The notes under the pieces are model-generated. The model was given only the letters and a program-made list of their open reading frames with translations, ran no database searches and was not told the origin of the DNA. 64,000 nucleotides of DNA from an uncultured Thermanaerothrix sp. (GTDB taxonomy: Bacteria; Chloroflexota; Anaerolineae; Anaerolineales; Anaerolineaceae). Shown one piece after another: positions 1 to 8,708 of this stretch. Positions within the stretch are counted from its first letter, which is position 1, and every line of letters starts with the position of its first letter. The stretch is taken from assembly GCF_938028735.1 (NCBI RefSeq), contig NZ_CALIMF010000007.1, positions 33,299 through 97,298 of the forward strand. The letters run 5' to 3'. The position numbers were made by a program, and so were the translations under genes.

Positions 1-1216
1 AGCAAATGCGCGCCGGTAAGCCCTGGAAGGGGACCCTCTCGCGCGCCATGCGCAACCAACGCTGTAAGTGCTCGTCCTCAGGGAAAAGTTTCATAATGGC
101 CTTGTCAGTGCGATAGATGTCCTCAGGATCACCTGAAAGGGCTACCCAACGGAAGGGACCTTTGCCCTCACAAAACAGGGGACGGATGTAGGCGGGTACA
201 AAGCCAGGAAAGTTAAAAGCGTCTTTGACACCGGCCTCATAGGCGCGCTGGCGCAAATTATTCCCATAATCAAAGACCTCAGCCCCGCGGCGCTGGAATT
301 CGAGCATGGCTTGCACATGCCGGGCCATGGAATCCATGGCTCGACGTTCGTATTCAGCCGGGTCTTTGGTACGTAGTACCGCCGCTTCTTCGACACTTAG
401 CCCACTAGGGATGTACATGAGCACATCGTGCGCGGGTGTTTGGTCGGTAACCACGTCAGGGGTCACCCCGCGCGTGACCAATTCCGGGTAAATATCCGCC
501 GCGTTGGCGATTAGCCCAATCGAGCGTGGGATACCTTTGTCTAGGCATTCCTCAACCCGTGTCATGGCCTCCTCAAGGTCGTTGGTCACTTCGTCAACGT
601 ACCCGATTTCCAGGCGGCGGCGGGCTCGCGCAGGATCCACTTCCACAATTAACCCTACCCCTTCATTCATCGTAATAGCAAGGGGTTGAGCACCTCCCAT
701 GCCACCCAAGCCGGCCGTCAGCACAAACTTCCCTTGCAGCGAAGGCCAGCCGCGTTTGCGCGCCACGGCGGCTAAAGTCTCATACGTGCCTTGAAGGATG
801 CCCTGGGTACCGATGTAAATCCAAGAACCGGCAGTCATTTGCCCGAACATCATCAAACCTTTGGCGACCAGTTCGTCAAAGTGCTTCTGAGTTGCCCAGT
901 GTGGCACAAGGTTGGAATTGGCGATCAGCACGCGCGGCGCATCGGGGTGGGTTTTGAAGATTGCCACGGGCTTGCCCGATTGCACCAACAGCGTTTCGTC
1001 ATTTTCCAATTCACGCAAGCACGCCAGAATAGCCTCAAACGCTTCCCAGTTACGGGCTGCCTGACCACGCCCACCGTAGACCACCAGATCCTGAGGGCGT
1101 TCGGCGACCTCAGGGTCTAGGTTGTTCTGGATCATACGATAGGCGGCCTCGGTCTGCCACGATTTGCAGGTGAGCTGGTTGCCGCGAGGGGCACGAACAA
1201 CGCGCGGTTGAGTCAT
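1..1216 (-). CDS. hutU: Urocanate hydratase (urocanase), C-terminus cut off by the window edge
   Basis: Converts urocanate to imidazolonepropionate in cytosolic histidine degradation, using tightly bound NAD+. The 405 visible residues start at ATG 1216, behind a GGAGG site. Seen: the urocanase block [11 protein letters not shown] (about residues 47-57), the glycine-rich NAD+ motif [12 protein letters not shown] (169-180), and the signature around YIRPLFC with the conserved cysteine at 349, followed by [16 protein letters not shown]. The family is usually about 550 residues, so roughly 150 are missing beyond position 1. No other hut gene lies on the visible side, so any hut operon must continue to the left. 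Identification is very secure. Confidence 0.96.
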   Translation of the reverse strand, partial: MTQPRVVRAPRGNQLTCKSWQTEAAYRMIQNNLDPEVAERPQDLVVYGGRGQAARNWEAFEAILACLRELENDETLLVQSGKPVAIFKTHPDAPRVLIANSNLVPHWATQKHFDELVAKGLMMFGQMTAGSWIYIGTQGILQGTYETLAAVARKRGWPSLQGKFVLTAGLGGMGGAQPLAITMNEGVGLIVEVDPARARRRLEIGYVDEVTNDLEEAMTRVEECLDKGIPRSIGLIANAADIYPELVTRGVTPDVVTDQTPAHDVLMYIPSGLSVEEAAVLRTKDPAEYERRAMDSMARHVQAMLEFQRRGAEVFDYGNNLRQRAYEAGVKDAFNFPGFVPAYIRPLFCEGKGPFRWVALSGDPEDIYRTDKAIMKLFPEDEHLQRWLRMARERVPFQGLPARIC

Positions 1217-1339
1217 AGTTTTGCCTCCAAAGTCTAGCCAGGAAATTGTTAGCGGCGAGATCGGTGGGACATTTTTCATTTTACATCAGAAATGGGTAGA
1301 GAAGACGAGGTGAACCTTGCTCTTTAGCGGCTCTCGGGG

Positions 1340-1345
1340 CATAAT
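1340..1345 (+). promoter_or_regulatory. Candidate -10 element for a leaderless tgt-like mRNA
   Basis: CATAAT ends 7 bases before ATG 1353, so transcription would begin at or next to the start codon. There is no Shine-Dalgarno site before that ATG. No good -35 box is visible. The alternative is an upstream TTG start at 1317 behind GAGGTG. This is inference from spacing only. Confidence 0.3.
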
Positions 1346-1352
1346 CCAAGCG

Positions 1353-2465
1353 ATGAAAACCGCATATCCCCAAATTCTGGCTCTTTCTCATGGGCGTTTG
1401 ACCTTCCCCGCCTTTCTTCCTGATGCCACCTGGGGTGTGGTGCGTGGCGTAGACGCTACAGACCTGCTATCCATTGAAACCCCAGCGCTGATGATGAATA
1501 CCTTCCATCTTGTACAAAAGCCTGGGGCGATGGTGGTGGAGGCCCTAGGCGGATTGCATCGAATGAGTGGGTGGCAGCGCCCGATTTTTACCGACTCAGG
1601 AGGGTTTCAGGCCTATTCTCTGATCCAGCAACAACCCCAGCGGGGGAAAATCAGCTCACAAGGCATCCACTATCAGCCCGAGGGGCGGCGGCGCAAATTC
1701 GTTCTAACCCCCGAAAGGGTAGTGGAGTGGCAGTTGCGATTTGGTAGCGATGTGTTGTTTTGCCTGGATGTCTGTACCCATGTAGATGCGCCCATCACCG
1801 CCCAGCGCGAGGCAGTAGATTTGACGATTGCTTGGGCTCGCCGCAGCAAAGTGGCTTATCAGCAATGGCTCGACCGGCACTCGCCGGAGGGTGGCAGACG
1901 CCCGTTGATCTTTGCGGTGGTTCAAGGCGGCGGGTCTTTCGAGTTGCGTCGTCAATGCGCTGAGGCCTTGCTGGAAATTGGATTTGATGGTTTTGGTTTT
2001 GGCGGTTGGCCGTTAGATCGTCAGGGACGTTTGCTCACGGACATTTTGGCGTGGGTGCGTGAGTGTATTCCACCGGAGTATCCACTCCACGCCTTGGGGA
2101 TCGGCCATCCGCAAAACCTGGTCAGCGGTTATCACCTAGGGTACGGACTTTTTGATTGTGCAATGCCGACCCGCGATGCACGTCATGGCCGCCTTTACCG
2201 CTTTACCGCCTGGCCACCGCGTCCCTCGCCAGAGGATGAATCCTGGTGGGAATTTGTGCACATGGATAGTGAGCGCTTAACCCGTCAGGAGACCCCGATT
2301 TCTCCCTTTTGTGATGCGATTTGTTGTCGCAACTACAGTGCAGGGTATCTGCGCCATCTCTATTTATTGGGAGACAGCCTCTACCAGCGCTTGGCTACCT
2401 TGCATAACCTGCGCTTTATGCAGCAATTGAGCGCGTACCTGCACCTTGAGAGAGGAATGGCGTGA
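1353..2465 (+). CDS. Divergent tRNA-guanine transglycosylase family protein
   Basis: TGT enzymes exchange guanine 34 of tRNA for a 7-deazaguanine. The 370-residue product keeps the general-base motif TDSGGFQ (D81), the DVCT base-contact stretch (D139), QGGG (191-194) and the nucleophile motif FDCAMPTRDARHG (D268). Two regions are unusual. The substrate loop that reads GGLAVGE in bacterial TGTs is GGWPLDR (217-223). The C-terminal zinc site reads C320-x3-C324-C325 with H351 instead of the usual C-x-C-x2-C and His. It may therefore use another base or RNA. Start ATG 1353 is chosen because conserved sequence begins there; TTG 1317 with GAGGTG would add 12 residues. It overlaps the next gene by 4 bases (GTGA) and heads an RNA-modification operon. 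Confidence 0.85.
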   Translation: MKTAYPQILALSHGRLTFPAFLPDATWGVVRGVDATDLLSIETPALMMNTFHLVQKPGAMVVEALGGLHRMSGWQRPIFTDSGGFQAYSLIQQQPQRGKISSQGIHYQPEGRRRKFVLTPERVVEWQLRFGSDVLFCLDVCTHVDAPITAQREAVDLTIAWARRSKVAYQQWLDRHSPEGGRRPLIFAVVQGGGSFELRRQCAEALLEIGFDGFGFGGWPLDRQGRLLTDILAWVRECIPPEYPLHALGIGHPQNLVSGYHLGYGLFDCAMPTRDARHGRLYRFTAWPPRPSPEDESWWEFVHMDSERLTRQETPISPFCDAICCRNYSAGYLRHLYLLGDSLYQRLATLHNLRFMQQLSAYLHLERGMA

Positions 2466-3280
2466 ACGAAGAAGGATATGTGGAAGAAGTGAGCCGTCAG
2501 GTATTGTCACACCCGCGTTATCAACACTTAGAGCCGGGATTGGTGCGGGCGCTGGTGCGGCAGGAACTGAGAAAAGGGCGCTCCCCGCGTGAAATCGTCA
2601 AAACCGTGCGTAGCAAGTTGCACCAAGTGGCTGCCTCTTATCTTGAGCGCCCCATTGACTACTCAGCCTGGCTGGAACGTTTGCGTACATTACCTCGAGA
2701 TCGGCAGCATCCGCAGGTGAAGGCTTTTTGTCTGGAGATGATGCGCTTGCATGCTTCAACGCGTGAACGCTTGCCTTATCTGGAGCCTTTTTACCAGCAA
2801 GTTTTGGCTCCGGTGGGCCAGATTCATTCGTTGCTGGACTTGGCCAGTGGTTTGAATCCCTTGGCGACTCCCTGGCTACCTCTGGCCCCAGATGCCCAGG
2901 TGGTGGCCTGGGAAATTTTCGCTGATATGGTGGATTTTCTTAACCACTTCTTCACCCATCTAGGGATAAGGGGGCGGGCAGAACAACGAGATTTAAGCAT
3001 GACTCTGCCCGAACAACCGTTCCAAGTGGTCTTTCTTCTGAAGACTCTTCCCTGCCTGGAACAATTGGATAAAACACTCAGTCGCCGACTCCTTGAGTCA
3101 ATCCCAGCCGACTACCTTCTGGTCTCGTTTCCCACTTATAGCCTGGGTGGTCGCAGGAAGGGCATGCGGGTTAATTACGCTCAGCGCTTTGAGCAGCTGG
3201 TTGCTGATAAGCCTTGGAGCGTTTGGCGTTTCGACTTTCCGACCGAACTGGCTTTTTTGGTACGCAAAGGGGGACGCTAA
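2462..3280 (+). CDS. ArmA/Rmt/FmrO-family 16S rRNA (m7G1405-type) methyltransferase, copy 1
   Basis: This family methylates N7 of G1405 in the 30S decoding site and blocks 4,6-linked aminoglycosides. The 272-residue protein has the family order: an N-terminal helical part with KLHQVAASY (52-60), HASTRERL (97-104), the SAM motif LDLASGLNPLA (125-135), VVFLLKTLPCLEQLDK (189-204, very close to ArmA's VVFLLKMLPVLKQQD) and SFPTYSLGGRRKGM (222-235) followed by NYA. Length matches the family (about 250-280). Starts at GTG 2462, overlapping the upstream stop. All diagnostic motifs are intact, so activity is plausible; the exact target nucleotide is inferred. No antibiotic biosynthesis genes are visible, so a producer's self-resistance role is not suggested. 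Confidence 0.88.
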   Translation: MNEEGYVEEVSRQVLSHPRYQHLEPGLVRALVRQELRKGRSPREIVKTVRSKLHQVAASYLERPIDYSAWLERLRTLPRDRQHPQVKAFCLEMMRLHASTRERLPYLEPFYQQVLAPVGQIHSLLDLASGLNPLATPWLPLAPDAQVVAWEIFADMVDFLNHFFTHLGIRGRAEQRDLSMTLPEQPFQVVFLLKTLPCLEQLDKTLSRRLLESIPADYLLVSFPTYSLGGRRKGMRVNYAQRFEQLVADKPWSVWRFDFPTELAFLVRKGGR

Positions 3281-3282
3281 CG

Positions 3283-4104
3283 ATGAAGCACAAACCCGGC
3301 GAAAATCCCTGGGTGGAGCAGTTCATTCGCCAGGTGCGTCAATCTGCCAAATATCGCCACCTGGACTTGCCGGAGACTTTGTTACAAGATGTGATCACCC
3401 GTGCCTTAGCCCGTTATGAGAAACCCGCCCAGGCCATGGTAGCTGCCCGGCGAGTGTTGCATCAGGTTGTGGCGCCCTACCTGGGGGATCCAGATTACAC
3501 TTGGGCACTGCAGGCACTGGAGGTTGCTGCGGATAAGGGGATGGAGGCGATACGCCAGGTGTGTCTCGAGTTACTTCGTTCTCATGCCTCCACCCGTGAG
3601 CGTTTACCCTTCCTTAAGACCTTCTACCAACGTTTATTTGAGGTGACCGGACTACCGGAGACCATTCTGGATCTGGCCTGTGGGCTTAATCCCCTGGCCT
3701 GGCCCTGGATGGGTCTACCGCCGACCACGCGTTACCTGGCTTTTGATATTCACCGCCCTCGTGTTGCCCTGATTAACGCCTTCTTTCAACGAATAGGCGT
3801 TGAGGGTGAAGCACTTCACCAAGACATCTTGGTGCAGCCTCCTAGGATCCCGGCGGAGGTGGCGTTCTTTTTCAAGGAGATTCACCGCTTCGAGGAACGG
3901 CAGCCCGGTTGTGCGCGTCCGTTCCTGGAGGCCATACCCGCGCGCTGGGTGTTAATCTCTCTGCCTTCGCGCAGCCTAAGCCGACGCCGTGATCTCTTGC
4001 CCTTTCATCAACGGCTTATGACCAGAATTCTGAATGGCCTGGACTGGGAAGTGCAAGAACTCTACTTTGAAAATGAGGTTGTCTTTTGTGTGCGTAAAGA
4101 ATGA
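3283..4104 (+). CDS. ArmA/Rmt-family 16S rRNA methyltransferase paralogue, diverged copy 2
   Basis: 273 residues, clearly paralogous to the preceding gene: QSAKYRHL near residue 20, VLHQVVAPYL (58-67), HASTRERLPF (101-110) and the SAM motif LDLACGLNPLA (129-139). The later family motifs have decayed. FLLKTLPCLE is replaced by FFFKEIHRFEE (195-205), and the SFPT-SLGGRxKGM-NY loop by SLPSRSLSRRRDLLPF (226-241). SAM binding looks preserved while the rRNA-facing and catalytic loops changed. It could have another target nucleotide, be a non-catalytic partner of copy 1, or be a housekeeping relative. Start ATG 3283 sits 2 bases after the upstream stop; in-frame codons inside the upstream gene are rejected. 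It ends in an ATGA overlap with the next gene. Confidence 0.82.
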   Translation: MKHKPGENPWVEQFIRQVRQSAKYRHLDLPETLLQDVITRALARYEKPAQAMVAARRVLHQVVAPYLGDPDYTWALQALEVAADKGMEAIRQVCLELLRSHASTRERLPFLKTFYQRLFEVTGLPETILDLACGLNPLAWPWMGLPPTTRYLAFDIHRPRVALINAFFQRIGVEGEALHQDILVQPPRIPAEVAFFFKEIHRFEERQPGCARPFLEAIPARWVLISLPSRSLSRRRDLLPFHQRLMTRILNGLDWEVQELYFENEVVFCVRKE

Positions 4105-5606
4105 AACCTGAACGGTCGTCTTCTCCCTTTTCTATGGAGCGTGCGCTGGAAGAAGCCCTAGCACGTTTTCGTCCCTTGCTTTCGGCTGAGGAATGGCAGG
4201 CCCTACTGGAAGAATTGAAGCGCCCGCTTGCGCCCGCATTGCGCCTGAATCCCCTAAAAGTCAACCCCGCCGAGGTACATATGTGGGCGGAGTGGTATGG
4301 CTGGCGCTTGCAACCAGTACCTTTCTGTCCGACCGGTTGGCAGGTTGTCGAATCAGCATACCCGGTTAGCCAGACAATTGAACACCGTTTGGGTTATTAT
4401 TATATTCAGGACGCAGCTTCTATGCTGCCAGTAGAGTTGTTTGATTTTCCCCCTGATGCGCGTCCGTTGATTCTGGATATGGCGGCTTCGCCGGGAGGAA
4501 AAACCACACACTTAGTGGCGCGCACCAACGACCGTGGCTTGGTCATTGCTAACGATTCCTCGCATGAACGACTGACCGCTCTGCGGCTGGTCTTGCAAAC
4601 CTGGGGAGGCATCAACTTGGCTATAACGGGGTTTCCGGGCGAACGATGGGGGGGATGGTACCCGGAAACGTTTGACGCCGTTTTGCTGGATGCCCCTTGT
4701 AGTATGCAATCCTTGCGACCATTGGAAAGTCATCCCATGCGCCCGATCAGCCAGGGGGAACAGCGACGGTTGGCACAGCGCCAGGTGGCACTGTTGCTCA
4801 GCGGATTGCGCGCGCTCAGAGTGGGGGGGCAAATGGTCTATGCTACTTGTACCCTGGCTCCTGAGGAAGACGAGGCTGTGCTGGAAGCGGCTCTACAGCG
4901 CCACCCTGGAACATTTGAGATTGAATCGGTGGATGACCGATTGCCTGCGCCTGCCCCGGCTTTGGAGGCTACACCCGAGCACCGTTTTCCTCCTCAGGTG
5001 CGACGTGCCGTGCGTCTCTGGCCTCATCGTTTCCACACTGCGGGATTTTTTGCCGCCCGCCTGCGTAAGGTGGCCCCAGTGCCTTCAGAATCAGGGATGA
5101 CCTCCCCGCCGCAAACCCGAACGCGTCTGACTTGGTTGAGGCCGAGCGAAATGCGAGAGGTGTTGGAAGCGCTAAAGCGTGACTACGGGTTGGACATGCA
5201 ACCTCTGTTCGAGGTTCAAGTAGCGGGATTGGTTCGTCGAGAGGATTACCTTTATGCCGCCCCGCGCGCCTTTGAGGCTTATTTTGGCGCTTTACCCGTT
5301 GTGTCATTAGGGCTGCCTCTTCTGGAAGCCACCCCCGAGGGCTGGGTGTTGACCCATGAAGGCGTGGCGCGTTTTGGGCGTCAGTGCCAACACGGACGGG
5401 TGATTCTGCCGGCTGAGATGGTAACCCCTTGGTTACGAGGAGAAGACGTGCCCTTGGTGATTCGTCCCCCCTGGCCAAAGACGCGGGTGGTAATTGTCAC
5501 TGATGTGCATGGGCGCGTTCTGGGGCGGGGGCGTGTGCAGCGGACTCAACTGAAAAATCTGCTCCCACGGCGGGTCGTGCTGCAGCAGCCACCTTCAGTG
5601 CCCTAG
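4101..5606 (+). CDS. RsmF-like NSUN-family RNA (cytosine-5) methyltransferase
   Basis: Transfers methyl from SAM to C5 of a cytosine; in E. coli RsmF does this at 16S C1407. The 501-residue protein shows SAM motif I DMAASPGGKTTH (126-137), motif IV LDAPCSMQ with the release cysteine C200, and motif VI VYATCTLAPEEDE with the nucleophile C250. About 200 residues follow, resembling the RsmF-type C-terminal region with a PUA-like end (RARV-type strands near 440-495). Starts at ATG 4101, overlapping the Arm/Rmt paralogue by 4 bases, so the two are probably translationally coupled. The stop overlaps that of convergent rsmE by 4 bases (CTAG). Membership in the NSUN family is secure; the C1407 target is inferred from overall architecture. 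Confidence 0.88.
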   Translation: MKPERSSSPFSMERALEEALARFRPLLSAEEWQALLEELKRPLAPALRLNPLKVNPAEVHMWAEWYGWRLQPVPFCPTGWQVVESAYPVSQTIEHRLGYYYIQDAASMLPVELFDFPPDARPLILDMAASPGGKTTHLVARTNDRGLVIANDSSHERLTALRLVLQTWGGINLAITGFPGERWGGWYPETFDAVLLDAPCSMQSLRPLESHPMRPISQGEQRRLAQRQVALLLSGLRALRVGGQMVYATCTLAPEEDEAVLEAALQRHPGTFEIESVDDRLPAPAPALEATPEHRFPPQVRRAVRLWPHRFHTAGFFAARLRKVAPVPSESGMTSPPQTRTRLTWLRPSEMREVLEALKRDYGLDMQPLFEVQVAGLVRREDYLYAAPRAFEAYFGALPVVSLGLPLLEATPEGWVLTHEGVARFGRQCQHGRVILPAEMVTPWLRGEDVPLVIRPPWPKTRVVIVTDVHGRVLGRGRVQRTQLKNLLPRRVVLQQPPSVP

Positions 5607-6343
5607 AGATCGTTGAGTTCATAGAGGGTGAGCGCGGCCCCAAGGATGGCGGCGGTTTCCATGCGTAAGATGCGTGTTCCCAGAGAACACGTCAGCCAAC
5701 CAGCTTGCTGCGCTCGGAGAACTTCATTCGGGCTCAGGCCCCCTTCTGGCCCAATGATCAACGCTACTTCCTCAGGAGACATGGACAGGCTGCGAATGGC
5801 CTGCCGCAAGGAACGTTGATTTTCACCTTCCCAAGCCATGAGGCAAAGGGAGGTGGTGGTTTGGGCCTGCTTTATTGCCCGTTCCAGTTCGAGAGGAGGA
5901 TGAACTTCAGGGATTCGTCCCCGCCCACATTGTTCGGCGGCCTCCTGGACAATACGCCGCCAGCGGGGAAGTTTCTCGCGAGCAACAGTAATTTCTCGCA
6001 CCAAGGTGCGTTGGGTAATCAGGGGAACAAAAGCGATTATCCCGACTTCAGTGCCCTTTTGTAGCACCCATTCGAATTTCTCCCGCTGAGTCAGCCCCAA
6101 GTAAAGGGTCAGGCGGGTGCGGGGTTCGCTGGTAATCGGCAAAGTCTCTAGTATCACCCCCGTAGCCGAAGAGGGTTGGAGATTTTCCAGCCGTACGCGG
6201 AAGGCCGCTCCGTTGTTATCGAGGACCACCACCTCTTGACCGGTTTTCATCCGCAAGACGGCGTAAATTTGGTGCGCGGTTTCAGGCGGGAAGCTGACCC
6301 ACGAGGCGTGAATGCAATCGGGGGGGAGAAAAAATCGGTGCAT
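5603..6343 (-). CDS. rsmE: 16S rRNA m3U1498 methyltransferase RsmE
   Basis: SPOUT-family enzyme methylating N3 of U1498 in helix 44 of 16S rRNA, near the P-site. 246 residues: an N-terminal PUA-like part (HQIYAVLRMKTGQEVVVLD near 25-45), then the SPOUT knot with LTLYLGLTQREKFEWVLQKGTEVG, the SAM-binding knot loop IIGPEGGLSPNE, and the C-terminal LGTRILRMETAAI. ATG 6343 is chosen over an in-frame TTG at 6358 because MHRFF is the usual family beginning. Divergent from the YhhQ gene, with a TATAAT element on the minus strand in the intergenic region near 6389-6394. Confidence 0.94.
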   Translation of the reverse strand: MHRFFLPPDCIHASWVSFPPETAHQIYAVLRMKTGQEVVVLDNNGAAFRVRLENLQPSSATGVILETLPITSEPRTRLTLYLGLTQREKFEWVLQKGTEVGIIAFVPLITQRTLVREITVAREKLPRWRRIVQEAAEQCGRGRIPEVHPPLELERAIKQAQTTTSLCLMAWEGENQRSLRQAIRSLSMSPEEVALIIGPEGGLSPNEVLRAQQAGWLTCSLGTRILRMETAAILGAALTLYELNDL

Positions 6344-6446
6344 GGCTAAAAAAATCAAACGAGGGCTGCGGGATTTACGCTAAATGGATTATACTTGGGG
6401 CGCGATTTTTGAGGAGCCACATCCGTGGGTGTTGCCGGGGAAAAGG

Positions 6447-7175
6447 ATGAATCAACAACTGGTTTCAGAACGTTCTTATCGTTATCTGGATCTTATCACG
6501 GCGCTTTTTGTTACCGTGCTAATTGTGAGCAACATCGCTTCCTCGGCCAAGATTGTGGATTGGGGCATTTCTGTTTTTGGGGTTCGCCTGGCATTTGATG
6601 CTGGCACCCTGCTTTTTCCAATTAGTTATATTTTTGGCGATGTGCTGACTGAGGTCTATGGGTTTCGCCGCTCGCGTCGAGTAATCTGGACCGGCTTTGC
6701 CATGTTGGGGTTGAGCGCGCTGATTTTTGGAATGGTGCGCGGACTGCCGGGTGAGGCTACCTGGGAGCAATATGCCGGTCAGCAAGCCTATGATGCCATC
6801 CTGGGCGGCATGTTCAGCGGGGGGATCGTCATTGCTAGCCTGGTAGCCTATTTGGCAGGGGAGTTCAGTAATTCCATTGTGTTGGCGCGGATGAAGGTCT
6901 TAACCCGAGGGCGTTGGTTGTGGATGCGAACCATCGGGAGCACCTTGGTAGGCGAGGGGGTAGATACAGCCGTGTTTATTTTAGTTGCCTCGTTGACCGG
7001 TGTCTTTCCCTGGTCGCTTTTTGGCACGCTGGTGCTGACCAATTATCTCTTCAAAGTCGGGGTGGAGGTCATCATGACCCCGTTGACCTACCAAGTGGTT
7101 AACGCTCTCAAGCGGGCTGAGAGCGAGGATTATTATGATACTCACACGCGCTTTACCCCCTTTGCCCTGACATAA
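6447..7175 (+). CDS. yhhQ: YhhQ/VUT-family queuosine precursor transporter
   Basis: Integral membrane protein of the Vut_1 family, whose E. coli member takes up queuosine precursors (7-deazapurines). 242 residues with about six hydrophobic segments, including LDLITALFVTVLIVSNIAS (N-terminus) and the conserved FPISYIFGDVLTEVYGFRRSRRVIW stretch around the second helix. Start ATG 6447 has AAAAGG just upstream; ATG 6384 is in frame but would add a polar stretch untypical of the family. Its position next to the TGT-like gene suggests salvage of 7-deazaguanine bases. Family assignment is strong; substrate is inferred from the family and neighbour. Confidence 0.88.
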   Translation: MNQQLVSERSYRYLDLITALFVTVLIVSNIASSAKIVDWGISVFGVRLAFDAGTLLFPISYIFGDVLTEVYGFRRSRRVIWTGFAMLGLSALIFGMVRGLPGEATWEQYAGQQAYDAILGGMFSGGIVIASLVAYLAGEFSNSIVLARMKVLTRGRWLWMRTIGSTLVGEGVDTAVFILVASLTGVFPWSLFGTLVLTNYLFKVGVEVIMTPLTYQVVNALKRAESEDYYDTHTRFTPFALT

Positions 7176-7192
7176 AGCCAGGGAATAAGCAG

Positions 7193-7900
7193 TCAATCCG
7201 CTTCTTCGCTTAGAGTAGAGTCAGTGGTTGTGGTGTATCCCTTACCAGCAATCACAACCACGTACTCCCCTCTCAGGGGCTCGCTTTCAAAACGGGCTTT
7301 CAATTCGGCGAGGCTACCGCGGTAAATCGTTTCGAACATCTTGGTCAGATCATTAGCGATGGCAGCTGGGCGATTGCCGTAGACTGCTAGCGCATCGGTG
7401 AGAAACTCACGCAGGCGATAGGGACTCTCGTAGAAAATCAGGGTATGGGGGCTTTCTCGATCGATCTCCAGAAAGCGGCGACGTGCACCGGGCTTACGGG
7501 GTGGGAAGCCGCGGAATGTGAAAGAATGTACGGGCAGGCCAGAGAGGATAAGAGCTGGAATGAGGGCAGTTGGGCCGGGGATGGCGGTTAATGGTATGCC
7601 GGCAGCAATAACGGCGCGCACTAGGACGTAGCCGGGGTCAGAAATGCCCGGCGTGCCCGCATCGGTGACCAGGGCCAAGGATTTACCCTCTTGGAGCAGT
7701 CGCATCAAACGCGGTAATATCTTTTTCTCGTTTTCTTCGCGGAACGAAATCTGGGGCTTGTGAATATCATAGTGCTTCAACAGAACCCCGGTACGGCGGG
7801 TGTCCTCGCTAACAACATAATCCACTAGGCGCAAAGTTTCGAGCGCACGCTGAGAAATATCTCCCAAGTTGCCGATAGGGGTGGAAACCAGATAGAGCAT
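7193..7900 (-). CDS. rsmI: 16S rRNA (cytidine1402-2'-O) methyltransferase RsmI
   Basis: Methylates the ribose of C1402 in the 30S P-site. 235 residues of the tetrapyrrole-methylase fold: N-terminal [15 protein letters not shown], the [18 protein letters not shown] stretch, [15 protein letters not shown] (SAM pocket), [17 protein letters not shown] and the FYESPYRL motif. Length and motifs fit RsmI fully. ATG 7900 follows GAAGG. Convergent with the YhhQ gene (17 bases between stops). It adds a fourth decoding-centre enzyme to this neighbourhood but is on its own transcript. Confidence 0.96.
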   Translation of the reverse strand: MLYLVSTPIGNLGDISQRALETLRLVDYVVSEDTRRTGVLLKHYDIHKPQISFREENEKKILPRLMRLLQEGKSLALVTDAGTPGISDPGYVLVRAVIAAGIPLTAIPGPTALIPALILSGLPVHSFTFRGFPPRKPGARRRFLEIDRESPHTLIFYESPYRLREFLTDALAVYGNRPAAIANDLTKMFETIYRGSLAELKARFESEPLRGEYVVVIAGKGYTTTTDSTLSEEAD

Positions 7901-8018
7901 TCTGAACCTTCAGAAAAGCGTTGGTGTTCTTAATTGTATCCCAAACACCTGGTCTTGTATCGGACTATAATACACGCCAATAGGGGCTCTGTCATGAGGG
8001 GCCAAGCAGGAGAGAGCG

Positions 8019-8708
8019 ATGAGCAAAGAAAGTTCTTGGAAACGCTTTTGGGAGGGAGTACGGAACGAGGTGCCATTGCTGATAGGGGTGGCACCTTTTG
8101 GTATGATTTATGGCGTCATCGCCTTGGAGGCCGGCTTGTCTCCCCTTCAGGCACAGGCGATGTCGGTGGTGGTGTTTGCTGGATCGGCGCAGTTTATGAC
8201 CGTCCAGCTCCTGGCGGGGATGACCCCAGCTCTGGTGGTGATCTTGACAGGCTTTGTGGTCAATTTGCGGCACTTGCTTTACAGTGCCTCGGTGGCACCA
8301 TGGCTACAGGGCCTCTCCAGTTTCTGGAAAGCCCTTTTGGCGTATCTACTTACCGATGAGGCTTATGCGGTGAGTATCGTCAATTATCGCCATAATGGTC
8401 AACGTTTGGGTGAGCATTGGTTCTTCCTCGGTGCCGGACTAGCGTTGTGGGCGACCTGGCAGACCAGTACGGCAGTGGGTATTCTGTTGGGGAGATTCGT
8501 TCCTGATACATGGGGGCTGGATTTTGCCTTACCGCTCACTTTCATTGCGCTGGTGGTGCCCAGCCTGCGCCACGCAGCGGATAGATTGACGGCTGTAGTA
8601 GCGGGCGGAATGGCCGTTTTATTAGTGGGCCTGCCTTATAAACTTGGCCTGATCCTAGCCAGTCTGGTGGCGATTGGGGTCGGCTTGGTATGGGAGAGAC
8701 GGCGATGA
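8019..8708 (+). CDS. azlC: AzlC-family branched-chain amino acid exporter, large subunit
   Basis: Membrane permease that with AzlD exports branched-chain amino acids. 229 residues, about six hydrophobic helices, with the family stretches VAPFGMIYGVIALEAGLSP and VVFAGSAQFMTVQLL near the N-terminus and NLRHLLYSASVAPWL in the middle. ATG 8019 follows GGAG. A TATAAT at 7966-7971 lies about 50 bases upstream, without a clear -35 box. Overlaps azlD by 4 bases, so the two form a translationally coupled pair. Confidence 0.92.
   Translation: MSKESSWKRFWEGVRNEVPLLIGVAPFGMIYGVIALEAGLSPLQAQAMSVVVFAGSAQFMTVQLLAGMTPALVVILTGFVVNLRHLLYSASVAPWLQGLSSFWKALLAYLLTDEAYAVSIVNYRHNGQRLGEHWFFLGAGLALWATWQTSTAVGILLGRFVPDTWGLDFALPLTFIALVVPSLRHAADRLTAVVAGGMAVLLVGLPYKLGLILASLVAIGVGLVWERRR

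Noticed and set aside
4969..5478. 169-codon minus-strand frame opposite the RsmF-like gene
   Set aside because: Arg/Pro-rich shadow of the C-terminal RsmF region; no recognisable domain.
7934..8359. 141-codon frame overlapping azlC
   Set aside because: Out of frame with the clear AzlC product and Gly/Arg-rich without motif.
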